Shown here one piece after another: positions 15,740 through 25,934 of a DNA stretch of 64,000 nt. The translations under genes and the position numbers were made by a program. Position 1 is the first letter of the stretch. Each line of letters begins with the position of its first letter. A model generated the notes under the pieces. That model ran no database searches. It saw nothing but the letters and a program-made list of their open reading frames with translations, and was not told the origin of the DNA. The DNA lies in NCBI RefSeq assembly GCF_019457635.1, contig NZ_CP080412.1:3224001-3288000 (forward strand), given 5' to 3'. The stretch comes from Shewanella mangrovisoli. GTDB taxonomy: Bacteria; Pseudomonadota; Gammaproteobacteria; Enterobacterales; Shewanellaceae.

Positions 15740-18700
15740 GCCATATCCCTTCACAGCCTCAATTATCAACCGATGAAAAAGCCGATAAGAGACTGAATAA
15801 ACGCTTAAAAGATATGCCGATTGCCATCGTTGGCATGGCGAGTATCTTTGCTAACTCCCGCTATTTGAATAAGTTTTGGGATTTAATTTGCGACAAAATT
15901 GATGCCATTACCGACGTACCCGAATCCCACTGGTCGATTGATGACTATTACGATGCGGATAAGTCCAAGGCCGATAAGAGCTACTGCAAACGCGGCGGTT
16001 TTATGCCAGAGGTCGACTTCAATCCGATGGAGTTTGGTCTGCCGCCCAATATTTTGGAACTCACCGACAGCTCGCAGTTACTCTCACTGGTCGTCGCCAA
16101 GGAAGTCCTACAGGATGCCAATTTGCCAGACGATTACGACCGTGACCGCATCGGCATCACCCTCGGGATTGGCGGTGGTCAAAAGCTAAGCCATAGCCTC
16201 AATGCGCGCCTACAATATCCAGTGCTGAAAAAAGTATTTAAAAGCAGTGGCCTGAGCGATGAAGATAGTGAACTACTGATCAAAAAATTCCAAGATCAAT
16301 ATGTCCACTGGGAAGAAAACTCCTTCCCCGGCTCCCTTGGCAACGTGATTGCCGGACGCATCGCCAACCGTTTCGATTTAGGCGGAATGAACTGCGTCGT
16401 CGATGCCGCCTGCGCGGGATCGCTTGCCGCCATGCGTATGGCGCTGACCGAACTGACCGAAGGTCGCAGCGACATGATGATCACCGGCGGTGTCTGTACC
16501 GACAACTCGCCTTACATGTATATGAGTTTCTCAAAGACGCCAGCCTTTACCACCAACGAACAGATTCAACCCTTCGATATCGACTCTAAGGGCATGATGA
16601 TTGGCGAAGGGATCGGCATGGTCGCCTTAAAACGCCTTGACGATGCCGAGCGCGATGGCGACCGTATTTATGCGGTAATCAAAGGCGTTGGTGCCTCATC
16701 GGACGGTAAGTTTAAGAGCATTTATGCGCCGCGCCCCGAAGGCCAAGCCAAAGCATTAGAGCGCGCCTATGATGACGCAGGCTTTGCGCCGCACACCGTT
16801 GGCTTGATTGAGGCCCACGGCACAGGCACTGCCGCAGGCGATGTGGCCGAATTCAATGGCTTAACCTCAGTGTTCTCTAAGGATAATGAACAGTTACAGC
16901 ATATCGCCTTAGGCTCAGTCAAATCTCAGGTGGGTCATACTAAATCCACCGCGGGTACGGCGGGTGTGATTAAAGCTGCATTGGCACTGCACCATAAAGT
17001 CTTACCACCTACGATCAACGTGAGTCAGCCTAACCCTAAATTAAACATTGCCCGTTCGCCTTTTTATCTCAATACCGAGGCGCGCCCTTGGATCCAACGC
17101 AGTGACGATACGCCGCGCCGCGCAGGGATCAGCTCCTTCGGTTTTGGGGGCACTAACTTCCATTTAGTGCTCGAAGAATACCGCCCAGAACACGCGCGCG
17201 ATGACGCCTATCGCCAACGCAGCGTGGCACAAAGCTGGCTGTTTACCGCCGCCGACAAAACCGCGCTGCTGGGCGAGTTAAAAACCGCGCTGCAGCAAGC
17301 AACCGCCGCCAAGGCTGAGCTTTCTCAGGCGCATTTTGTTGCCTTTGCAAAATCCTACGCCCTGCGTGAACTCCCCCCGCAATCAGCCCGTCTTGGTTTT
17401 ATCGCCAAGGATTATGCCCAGTTACAGACTCTGTTAACCCAAGCAATAGCGCAGCTAGAATCCAATAGCGCCGAGAGCTGGCAACTACCCTCAGGGATAA
17501 GTTTTCGCGCCCAGGCGCTGGTCAAGGATAACAACAAGGTTGCGGCCTTATTTGCAGGCCAAGGCTCACAGTACCTGAATATGGGACTGGAAATTGCCAA
17601 CAACTTCCCCGAGCTTCGACGCCATATCCACGCCAGTGATAAAGTGTTTAGTGACCGTGGTGAAGTTTCGCTTTCAAGCGTGCTGTACCCGATCCCCGCC
17701 TTCGATGACGAATCGAGAAAAGCGCAGGAAAGTGCGTTAACCAATACCCTCTATGCCCAAAGCGCCATCGGCGCGCTCTCTATGGCGCAGTACGCCCTGT
17801 TTACTCAGGCGGGATTCGCCCCGGATATGCTCGCAGGCCATAGTTTTGGTGAACTCTCGGCCCTGTGCGCCGCTGGCGTGATTTCAGTAGACGACTACAT
17901 CAAGCTTGCCTTCGAACGTGGACAGGCGATGGCGCAGTCACCACAAGATGCCGGCTCCAGTCGTGATACTGGCGTCATGTATGCCGTTATTCTTAAGCAA
18001 AAACAGGATATTGAGGCTATCAAGGAATGCTTGGCGCCGTTTGACGGCGTCAAAATTGCCAACTACAACTCACCCACTCAGTTGGTAATTGCAGGCGCTA
18101 CCACAGCGACACAACAGGCCGCCAAGGCCATTAGCGAGTTAGGCTTTAAGGCGATAGCCCTGCCCGTTTCTGGTGCCTTCCACACGCCATTGGTTGCCCA
18201 TGCGCAAAAGCCCTTTAGCGAAGCCATCGATAAGGCTCAATTCAACACGCCAAAGATTGCCCTGTATGCCAATGGCACAGGCAAGTTACATCCTACCGAT
18301 GCCAACGCCATCAAAACCGCCTTTAAAGATCATATGTTGCAATCGGTTCACTTTAGCAAGCAGCTAGAGGCCATGTATGCCGCTGGCGCACGGGTGTTTG
18401 TCGAGTTCGGCCCGAAAAACATTCTGCAAAAATTGACAGAAAATACCCTAGCCGCGCAGTTACAAGAGCTTTGCCTTATCAGCATTAACCCGAATTCTAA
18501 AGCCGATTCCGACAGCCAACTGCGCAGCGCTGCGGTGCAACTGGCGGTTGCAGGGGTGAAACTGGGTGAAATCGACCCTTATCAAGCCGAATTGATTGCG
18601 CCTGCAACGCCTTCGGCGATGAATATCAAGCTCAATGCGACCAACTACATCAGCCCAGCGACCCGCAACAAAATGGTCGATTCGCTGCAATCGGGCAAAA

Positions 18701-21700
18701 TTACCAGTCAAGTGCAGTATGTGGATCGCCTCGTTGAAAAAGTGGTTGAGAAAGTCGTTGAAAAACCCGTGATTGTCGAAAAAATTCTAGAAAAGGTTGT
18801 CGAAGTGGAAAAGCCAGTGGCACAAAATAGTAATACTATTCAACAGCAAACGCCTGCACAACCAACCAGCTTTACCACTGGACAGGCAAATCAAGATGCC
18901 CTGAGCGCCTTTTTTGCCGCCCAAACCCAGGCCGCGCAATTACATCAACAATTTTTAGCTATCCCGCAGCAATACGGCGATACCGTCAGTACCCTGATGG
19001 CTGAGCAAGCCAAAATGGCAAGCCTTGGCATCGCCATTCCAGAGAGTCTGCAACGCTCGATGGAGCTGTTCCACCAGCATCAGGCACAAACCCTAAAGAG
19101 CCATGCTGAATTTATGCAATTGCAGACCAGCAGCAGCCAAGCGGCATTAGCCCTGCTCGGAAAAATGCCAGCGCCTCAGGTTCAAGCCCCCATTCAAGCG
19201 ACTGCACCAGTGGCGGTAGCGGTGGCAACGCCAGTCGCTCCAGCACAGGCTCCCGTGGTTCAAGCGTTAGTTGCAGAGCCAAAAGCGACTGTTGTGCCTG
19301 TGAGTGAGCCCAAAGTTCAGCAACCTCAAGTAACACAACAAGTAGCACAACCACAAGTGCAAACTGTGGCAGCAGCAACTCGCGTGCTTTCCGAGAAGTC
19401 AGTCGTGCAGCAAATCGAGACCGCCATGCTGGCAGTGGTCGCCGATAAAACAGGTTATCCCGTTGAAATGTTGGAACTTGGCATGGATATGGAAGCCGAC
19501 CTTGGTATCGACTCTATCAAGCGCGTAGAAATTCTAGGCACAGTGCAGGATGAATTACCAAATCTGCCAGAACTGAGCCCAGAAGATCTCGCTGAGTGTC
19601 GCACCCTAGGGGAAATTGTGGCGCTATTTAGCCAAACGCTACCTGTAACAGCCGTTACAGCAAGCCCTCAGTCAATTACACAAAGTGCAGTAGTCGCAAG
19701 TGCGGCGGTTTCTAATGATGAAATTGAGCGCACTATGATGGCGGTCGTCGCCGATAAGACCGGCTATCCCGTGGAAATGCTGGAACTGAGCATGGATATG
19801 GAAGCTGACCTTGGGATCGATTCGATTAAACGCGTGGAAATTCTAGGCACAGTGCAAGACGAATTACCCAAGCTGCCAGAACTGAGCCCAGAAGATCTTG
19901 CCGAGTGCCGCACCTTAGGGGAAATTGTGGCGCTATTTAGCCAAGCGGCACCCGTAACACCAGCATCAACTGTTAGCCATGCGGCACAAACTGCAGTAGC
20001 CGCAAACACAGCGATTTCCAATGATGAAATTGAGCGCACTATGATGGCGGTGGTGGCCGATAAAACTGGCTATCCCGTTGAGATGCTGGAACTGAGCATG
20101 GATATGGAGGCCGACCTTGGTATTGATTCTATTAAGCGCGTGGAAATTCTAGGCACAGTACAAGACGAATTACCGAACCTGCCAGAACTCAGCCCGGAAG
20201 ATCTCGCCGAGTGCCGCACCCTAGGGGAAATTGTGGCGCTCTTTAGCCAAGTGGCACCTGTAACAGCTGCGGCCACAGTTAGCCATGCGACACAAAATGC
20301 AGTACACGCAAGTACAGTAGCCACAAGCGCGGCGCTATCTAATGGCGAGATCGAACACACTATGATGACAGTTGTTGCCGACAAAACAGGCTATCCCGTG
20401 GAAATGCTGGAACTGAGCATGGATATGGAAGCCGACCTTGGTATCGATTCTATTAAGCGCGTGGAAATTCTAGGCACGGTACAAGATCAACTGCCAAATC
20501 TGCCCGAACTGAGCCCAGAAGATCTCGCCGAGTGTCGCACCCTTGGGGAAATTGTGGCGCTATTTAGCCAAGCGGCACCTGTAACAACTACTGCCACAGT
20601 TAGCCATGCGACACAAAATGCAGTACTCGCAAGTGCCGTAGCCTCAAGCACGGCGCTATCTAATGGCGAGATCGAACGCACTATGATGGCGGTCGTGGCC
20701 GACAAAACTGGCTATCCCGTTGAAATGCTGGAACTCAGCATGGATATGGAGGCCGACCTTGGTATCGACTCCATCAAGCGCGTGGAAATTCTAGGCACTG
20801 TACAAGATCAACTGCCAAATCTGCCAGAACTGAGCCCTGAGGATTTAGCCGAGTGTCGCACCTTGGGTGAAATTGTCGTCCTCTATGCTGGTCCGCAATC
20901 GTCAAGTGAGGCGCAACAGCAAAACCATGCTGCGCCAATTCAAGAGGCAATTGCAGAAACCGTCGAGGACACCGTCGACCTGCCGCCCCATAGTGAGGTG
21001 ATGCTAAAAAAGTTGCCAGCGGCGGCTGAGTTAGCGCGCATCATAGCAACTAGCGATGTTCAACTGACGTCAAACAGTTACGTCGTTATCGGCGACGATG
21101 GCCACAACGCAGGGGTGATTGCCGAAAAGCTTCACGCCCAAGGGGTTAAGGTCGCGGTTGTACGCTCACCCAAAACAGTTGTGACTAGCGCATCGCCACT
21201 CGATAGCCATATTGCCAGCTTCACGCTGGAGGCGATTGATGATGAAAGCATCTGTGAGGTCATCAATCAGATTGAATCGCTTGGCCAAATCGCCGGTTTT
21301 ATTCATCTGCAGCCACAGCATAAGTCCGTTGCCGATAAAGGTGCTGGCTTAGTGCTGACAGACGAAGCCAAAGCTTCGGTCGAGCAAGCCTTCTTGTTCG
21401 CCAAACACTTACAACCGCTTTTAACTGAGCGCGACCACTGCCGCTTTGTCACCGTCAGCCGTATCGACGGCGGCTTTGGCTATATCGGCATGGACGAGTC
21501 GGCAGGCGCTCTTATTAGCCAGAGTGAACTCAACCAAGCGGCGCTCTCTGGACTCACTAAAACCTTAAATCACGAGTGGCCGGGAGTGGTCTGCCGCGCA
21601 CTGGATATCGCGCCAAACTTAGATGCCAAAACGGTCGCCAATGCGGTAGTGCAGGAATACTACCTCCAAGATGCGCCGGTCGAAGTCGGTATTGATAGCG

Positions 21701-23622
21701 AGCTTGAGCGAGCAACCTTAGTCGCGGGCAATGCCGTACTTCGCCGCAGTGGCGCGTCTCTCTCGTCTGCGGACAAAATCCTCGTCACAGGCGGCGCTAA
21801 GGGCGTTACCTTCGAGTGCGCCTTAAGTTTAGCGAAACGCTGTAAGGCCCATTTTATCCTCGCGGGTCGCAGCGCCCATCAAGCAATTCCTGCTTGGGCT
21901 CTGGGTAAAAATCGCAACGAGCTGAAAGCCGCGGCCATTGCACATTTGCAAAGCCTGGGTGATAAACCCACTCCAAAACAAGTGGATGCCTTAGTTTGGC
22001 CAGTACAAAGCAGCCTTGAAATCAGCCATGCCTTGCAGGCCTTTGAAGCGGTGGGCGCCAGCGCCGAATACTTAAGCTTGGATGTGAATGATCCAGCAGC
22101 CATTGCCAGCACTATTGCACCTATCAGCGCCCTATCGCCCATCACGGGGATTATCCACGGCGCGGGTGTACTTGCCGATAAACATATTCAAGACAAAACC
22201 TTAAGCGAACTTGAGCGCGTTTATGGCACTAAGGTGACCGGACTTAACAATCTGCTGTCGGCACTGGATCTTAGCCAGTTAACGCTCATCGCCCTGTTCG
22301 CTTCGGCGGCGGGTTTTTACGGTAATACCGGCCAGAGCGACTACGCCATGTCTAACGACATTCTCAATAAGGCCGCGCTACAACTCGCGCAGCAATTGCC
22401 ACAAGCCAAGGTGATGAGCTTCGACTGGGGGCCCTGGGATGGCGGCATGGTCAATCCTGCGCTGAAAAAAATGTTTATCGACCGCGGGGTTTATGTCATT
22501 CCACTCAAAGCGGGGGCCGAGTTATTTGCTAGCCAATTATTGAGTGATACAGGGGCGCAGCTGTTGGTCGGAACCGATATGCAGGGCAATACCGCCAATG
22601 CCGTTGAAGCTGCATCAGCAAAAAAGCCTGAAGCGGATCTAACCACGGCGTTAGATCCGCAGCCTATGGCCCAAACTGTGCCGCAGACTATTCGTGTCAT
22701 GCGCAGCCTCGACCCTAAACGCATGAGCTTTATTGAGGACCATTGCATTAATGGTCATGCGGTGTTGCCGACGGTGTGCGCCATCGATTGGATGCGTGAG
22801 GCCGCCAAGACGCATTTAGGTAAGGCGGTGAGTGTCAGCGATTATCGACTGCTCAAGGGAATTATCTTCGATGAGGCGCTGCTTGCACGCAATGCGCCTA
22901 TTGAGCTCGAATTGATGCTGACGCCGCTTGCTGACGCTACACAACAATCGACTGAGGCGTTAGCCGCGCTGATTAGCTTTGAAGGTCGCCCGCAGTATCA
23001 GGCGGTATTAGTTGCGCAGACGGATGACACGCCAGACGCACAGCGTTTCGAGGTTGGCGAGTTACATTCTCTGATGGAGGAGATAACACAGCAACCCGCT
23101 ATCACGAACCGCGAATCGCTCTACAGCGATGGCACACTGTTCCATGGCCCAAGACTGCAAGGCATAAGCGAAGTACTCGCCTTTGATGACCAGCAGCTCA
23201 TCGCTAAGGTAACCCTGCCAGCGGTGGCCTTGGACGACTGCGGCGAGTTTGCGCCCAATCTTGAGGATAAAGGCACACAACCCTTTGCCGAAGATCTGTT
23301 ATTGCAGGCCATGCTCGTGTGGGCGCGCCTTAAATATCAAGCGGCCAGTTTACCCAGTGCCATTGGCGAGTTCGTATCCTATTCGCCCTTAGGTTTTGGT
23401 GAGAAGGCGGTATTGGTGCTAGATGTTATCAAGCATTCGTCCCGAACACTTGAAGCCAATATTGCTATCTATCATCAAGATGGCCGATTAAGCTGCGAGA
23501 TGAAACGGGCCAAGGTCACGGTCAGTAAGACGTTCAACCAAGCGTTTTTGGCCAATAAACCTCAGCAACCAATGCAAGTGCAGGCAGTCGCCCAAAGCAC
23601 GGCCGAGGTAAGTGTTAAGTGA
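15736..23622 (+). CDS. pfaA: PUFA synthase subunit PfaA (KS-MAT-5xACP-KR-DH-like)
   Basis: A 2628-residue multidomain synthase subunit. A ketosynthase (about 28-485) has VDAACAGSLAAM with active Cys226 and the HGTGT and GHTKSTAG histidine motifs. A malonyl-CoA acyltransferase (about 605-925) has GHSFGELSAL with Ser703. A VEKVVEKVVEKPVIVEK linker and an Ala/Pro/Gln-rich region follow. There are five ACPs with LGIDSIKRVEILG; the phosphopantetheine Ser residues are at 1260, 1363, 1465, 1572 and 1679. A ketoreductase has LVTGGAKGVTFE near 2016 and FASAAGFYGNTGQSDYAMSN. A C-terminal hot-dog, dehydratase-like domain begins near 2330 (INGHAVLPTVCAIDWM). ACP number varies among species. Four-base overlaps link it to pfaR and pfaB. 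Confidence 0.97.
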   Translation: MSHIPSQPQLSTDEKADKRLNKRLKDMPIAIVGMASIFANSRYLNKFWDLICDKIDAITDVPESHWSIDDYYDADKSKADKSYCKRGGFMPEVDFNPMEFGLPPNILELTDSSQLLSLVVAKEVLQDANLPDDYDRDRIGITLGIGGGQKLSHSLNARLQYPVLKKVFKSSGLSDEDSELLIKKFQDQYVHWEENSFPGSLGNVIAGRIANRFDLGGMNCVVDAACAGSLAAMRMALTELTEGRSDMMITGGVCTDNSPYMYMSFSKTPAFTTNEQIQPFDIDSKGMMIGEGIGMVALKRLDDAERDGDRIYAVIKGVGASSDGKFKSIYAPRPEGQAKALERAYDDAGFAPHTVGLIEAHGTGTAAGDVAEFNGLTSVFSKDNEQLQHIALGSVKSQVGHTKSTAGTAGVIKAALALHHKVLPPTINVSQPNPKLNIARSPFYLNTEARPWIQRSDDTPRRAGISSFGFGGTNFHLVLEEYRPEHARDDAYRQRSVAQSWLFTAADKTALLGELKTALQQATAAKAELSQAHFVAFAKSYALRELPPQSARLGFIAKDYAQLQTLLTQAIAQLESNSAESWQLPSGISFRAQALVKDNNKVAALFAGQGSQYLNMGLEIANNFPELRRHIHASDKVFSDRGEVSLSSVLYPIPAFDDESRKAQESALTNTLYAQSAIGALSMAQYALFTQAGFAPDMLAGHSFGELSALCAAGVISVDDYIKLAFERGQAMAQSPQDAGSSRDTGVMYAVILKQKQDIEAIKECLAPFDGVKIANYNSPTQLVIAGATTATQQAAKAISELGFKAIALPVSGAFHTPLVAHAQKPFSEAIDKAQFNTPKIALYANGTGKLHPTDANAIKTAFKDHMLQSVHFSKQLEAMYAAGARVFVEFGPKNILQKLTENTLAAQLQELCLISINPNSKADSDSQLRSAAVQLAVAGVKLGEIDPYQAELIAPATPSAMNIKLNATNYISPATRNKMVDSLQSGKITSQVQYVDRLVEKVVEKVVEKPVIVEKILEKVVEVEKPVAQNSNTIQQQTPAQPTSFTTGQANQDALSAFFAAQTQAAQLHQQFLAIPQQYGDTVSTLMAEQAKMASLGIAIPESLQRSMELFHQHQAQTLKSHAEFMQLQTSSSQAALALLGKMPAPQVQAPIQATAPVAVAVATPVAPAQAPVVQALVAEPKATVVPVSEPKVQQPQVTQQVAQPQVQTVAAATRVLSEKSVVQQIETAMLAVVADKTGYPVEMLELGMDMEADLGIDSIKRVEILGTVQDELPNLPELSPEDLAECRTLGEIVALFSQTLPVTAVTASPQSITQSAVVASAAVSNDEIERTMMAVVADKTGYPVEMLELSMDMEADLGIDSIKRVEILGTVQDELPKLPELSPEDLAECRTLGEIVALFSQAAPVTPASTVSHAAQTAVAANTAISNDEIERTMMAVVADKTGYPVEMLELSMDMEADLGIDSIKRVEILGTVQDELPNLPELSPEDLAECRTLGEIVALFSQVAPVTAAATVSHATQNAVHASTVATSAALSNGEIEHTMMTVVADKTGYPVEMLELSMDMEADLGIDSIKRVEILGTVQDQLPNLPELSPEDLAECRTLGEIVALFSQAAPVTTTATVSHATQNAVLASAVASSTALSNGEIERTMMAVVADKTGYPVEMLELSMDMEADLGIDSIKRVEILGTVQDQLPNLPELSPEDLAECRTLGEIVVLYAGPQSSSEAQQQNHAAPIQEAIAETVEDTVDLPPHSEVMLKKLPAAAELARIIATSDVQLTSNSYVVIGDDGHNAGVIAEKLHAQGVKVAVVRSPKTVVTSASPLDSHIASFTLEAIDDESICEVINQIESLGQIAGFIHLQPQHKSVADKGAGLVLTDEAKASVEQAFLFAKHLQPLLTERDHCRFVTVSRIDGGFGYIGMDESAGALISQSELNQAALSGLTKTLNHEWPGVVCRALDIAPNLDAKTVANAVVQEYYLQDAPVEVGIDSELERATLVAGNAVLRRSGASLSSADKILVTGGAKGVTFECALSLAKRCKAHFILAGRSAHQAIPAWALGKNRNELKAAAIAHLQSLGDKPTPKQVDALVWPVQSSLEISHALQAFEAVGASAEYLSLDVNDPAAIASTIAPISALSPITGIIHGAGVLADKHIQDKTLSELERVYGTKVTGLNNLLSALDLSQLTLIALFASAAGFYGNTGQSDYAMSNDILNKAALQLAQQLPQAKVMSFDWGPWDGGMVNPALKKMFIDRGVYVIPLKAGAELFASQLLSDTGAQLLVGTDMQGNTANAVEAASAKKPEADLTTALDPQPMAQTVPQTIRVMRSLDPKRMSFIEDHCINGHAVLPTVCAIDWMREAAKTHLGKAVSVSDYRLLKGIIFDEALLARNAPIELELMLTPLADATQQSTEALAALISFEGRPQYQAVLVAQTDDTPDAQRFEVGELHSLMEEITQQPAITNRESLYSDGTLFHGPRLQGISEVLAFDDQQLIAKVTLPAVALDDCGEFAPNLEDKGTQPFAEDLLLQAMLVWARLKYQAASLPSAIGEFVSYSPLGFGEKAVLVLDVIKHSSRTLEANIAIYHQDGRLSCEMKRAKVTVSKTFNQAFLANKPQQPMQVQAVAQSTAEVSVK
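19380..20890 (+). repeat. Tandem DNA repeats encoding five ACP domains
   Basis: Five consecutive units of 306-321 bases inside pfaA encode nearly identical ACPs joined by Ala/Thr/Val-rich linkers. The ACP cores differ mainly at synonymous sites, while linkers vary in length (Ser-to-Ser spacing 103, 102, 107 and 107 residues). Units 4 and 5 share almost the same linker (VSHATQNAV), suggesting a recent duplication or conversion. Confidence 0.92.
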
Positions 23623-25934
23623 CATTCGACCCAAGCGCAGATGCCGCATTAAGCAATGCGGCATTAAACAGCCCGCATCCCAATGCTAAGCCACTGCGAA
23701 TAGCCGTATGGCTTGGTGATGGGTGGATGCAGAGTGTGCTTAGCCATACTCAAACTGATGCCACTGCGCTGCAACGCCTGCTGGCCTCTCAGGTGCGACT
23801 TAATGTCGAAGATAAGCCATTAACCAATGATGAGCCAACCTTAGTTGGCTTACTCAGCAAGCAGCTCGCCCATATTGCGCAAAAACAACTTGTTGAAATT
23901 CGCTTTGAATATCAGCAGCAAGTCCGTAGCTTGTATCTGCTCGATGGACTGATGACAGCGCAATTACACCTGCATGCCGAGGCATATATTTCAGCATTAG
24001 CGCAAATCCAAGCTGAAACAGCCGAAGAAACAAATACTATCAATACCAATACAGTCGAGCGCTGTTTAAACAGCGCTTTTACCTTGGCGAAACGCGATTG
24101 TGCTCAGGCGGTTAATGGCTACGCGCAGGCAGGCAATCTTGCCCGTCAGTTGAATGTATTATCTCAAGCAATTGAGGCGTTAAGTCATCGAATGCTAGCA
24201 GGTATGACACCAATGCTTGCCCACCTCAATACAGAAAAAAGCGAGCAAGGCTATTGGTTTACCAAGCCCCATCAGGCAAGGGTGTTAAGCCTAAATCTCT
24301 TGGGTAATTTCTTGGGTAAGCCCCCTCAAGCGAGCACCACCCAAAGCCTTATCTTGACCCAAGGCACTCGGCTTATCGCTCAGCCGTTGCTCAATGCCAA
24401 CAGACTGTTTATTCCCATTAGCGGCAACACGCTTGAATCTTTAACGGCACAGTTATCGCAACTGATTGATTCATTAGATTTATCGGCATGCCTACCTGAT
24501 ACGGATTGGCTCAGCAGCCAAGGCTGTGATTGGTTTGTGCGTTATCAAGCAAAGGATACATTGGCCTTAGTGCTGATGGCAGGCTCCCTTGAAGAGCTAA
24601 TGCAAGAAGCCAAGGCGATGCACGCTTATATTGAAAAGACGCAACAGACTCCAGCTCCAGCGCCAACGACAGCGCCATCGGCCAATCTGGCCTTTAAGAC
24701 TCCTGCAGGCAGTTATTTTACGCCAACGCCCCTTGGCGATACGGGCTTAACCTTTGTTTACCCCGGCGTTGGCACGGTTTACCCGAATATGTTCAGCGAC
24801 TTACATGGCTATTTTCCCGAACTTTATCGCGAGCTTGAACGCGAAGGGGATTTAGCCGCCATGCTGCAGGCCGAGGCGATTTACCAAAGCGCTGCTTATG
24901 CCAAAAGTGCAGTTGATGTAAAAGACGCGGCAGACATGAGCTTAAGCCAGCTTGCGATTAGCGGCGTTGGTGCCAGTTACCTTTTTAGTCGGCTGTTGAC
25001 CCGAGTCTTTAATATCCAACCGCAACTCGCTCTGGGCTATTCCATGGGTGAAGCGGCCATGTGGGCAAGTTTAGATATTTGGCAAACGCCACACGCCCTA
25101 ATTAACGCCACCCAAAACAGCACCATCTTCAATCAGGAGATTTCAGGCCCACTGCTTGCAGTGCGCCGCGATTGGCAATTGAATGAAGATGCACCGCTAG
25201 TATGGAATAGCTTTTTAGTGCGAGCCTCTCGCGCCGAAATTAATGCCCTGCTGAATGATTTTCCTCGGGTTTATCTGGCGATTGAACAGGGTGATACCTG
25301 TATTCTCGCGGGCTGCGAAACAAGCTGCTTACAACTCCTTAAAAGGCTGAATAAGCGTGGCATTGCCAGCAATAAAGTCACCGCCATGCATACCCCGCCC
25401 TCGCAGTCACAGCACAGTGCTATCCAAAGGTTTTATACCTTGGGCTTAAAGGCGAATGCCTGCGAGACTCAGGTGCGTTTTATTAGCGCGGCGCAGCAAA
25501 GCGCCGTCAGTATCGACAGCCAAAGCATTGCCAAGAGTATCGCCGACACCTTTTGTGCGCCGCTGAATTTTACCGCGCTGATTAACACCGCGTATCACCA
25601 AGGTGCGCGCTTATTTGTTGAGGTGGGCGCTGATCGACAAACCAGCACACTTATCGATAAAATCGGCCGCCAACTAGAGTTGGGCGCCGATGGCGTTCAA
25701 ACACAGGAACAACCGATATTAGCCATGGCATGCAATGCCAAGGGCAGCGATACGATCACCAGTTTACTCAAATGCTTAGCTCAACTTATCAGCCATAGAG
25801 TGCCACTCTCCCTTGCGCCGCTTATGCCTCAATCGGCAGATAAGGCTACAGCGAAAACGATAGCGCCACATTCAGCCAGCGCCAGCGCATTAGGCCATTA
25901 TTCAAACGTATTCCAAGAAGGAGAACCCCTTTGA
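23619..25934 (+). CDS. pfaB: PUFA synthase acyltransferase subunit PfaB
   Basis: A 771-residue subunit with an acyltransferase domain in its C-terminal half. The nucleophile elbow GYSMGEAAMWAS carries Ser475, and TAMHTPPSQSQHS and LFVEVGADRQTSTLI are typical AT blocks. The N-terminal 370 residues (PLRIAVWLGDGWMQSVLSH onward) have no recognised catalytic motif. PfaB is considered important for which PUFA is made. The start is a GTG overlapping the pfaA stop (GTGA); the stop in turn overlaps the pfaC start (TTGA). No separate promoter is seen. Confidence 0.95.
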   Translation: MTFDPSADAALSNAALNSPHPNAKPLRIAVWLGDGWMQSVLSHTQTDATALQRLLASQVRLNVEDKPLTNDEPTLVGLLSKQLAHIAQKQLVEIRFEYQQQVRSLYLLDGLMTAQLHLHAEAYISALAQIQAETAEETNTINTNTVERCLNSAFTLAKRDCAQAVNGYAQAGNLARQLNVLSQAIEALSHRMLAGMTPMLAHLNTEKSEQGYWFTKPHQARVLSLNLLGNFLGKPPQASTTQSLILTQGTRLIAQPLLNANRLFIPISGNTLESLTAQLSQLIDSLDLSACLPDTDWLSSQGCDWFVRYQAKDTLALVLMAGSLEELMQEAKAMHAYIEKTQQTPAPAPTTAPSANLAFKTPAGSYFTPTPLGDTGLTFVYPGVGTVYPNMFSDLHGYFPELYRELEREGDLAAMLQAEAIYQSAAYAKSAVDVKDAADMSLSQLAISGVGASYLFSRLLTRVFNIQPQLALGYSMGEAAMWASLDIWQTPHALINATQNSTIFNQEISGPLLAVRRDWQLNEDAPLVWNSFLVRASRAEINALLNDFPRVYLAIEQGDTCILAGCETSCLQLLKRLNKRGIASNKVTAMHTPPSQSQHSAIQRFYTLGLKANACETQVRFISAAQQSAVSIDSQSIAKSIADTFCAPLNFTALINTAYHQGARLFVEVGADRQTSTLIDKIGRQLELGADGVQTQEQPILAMACNAKGSDTITSLLKCLAQLISHRVPLSLAPLMPQSADKATAKTIAPHSASASALGHYSNVFQEGEPL

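Noticed and set aside
19112-20705. Repeated leftward ORFs with similar proteins inside pfaA
   Set aside because: They are antisense images of the ACP repeats; their similarity to each other comes from the repeated coding DNA.
19380-20890. CRISPR-like or satellite repeat
   Set aside because: The units are over 300 bases, in frame and encode ACP domains; there are no short spacers.
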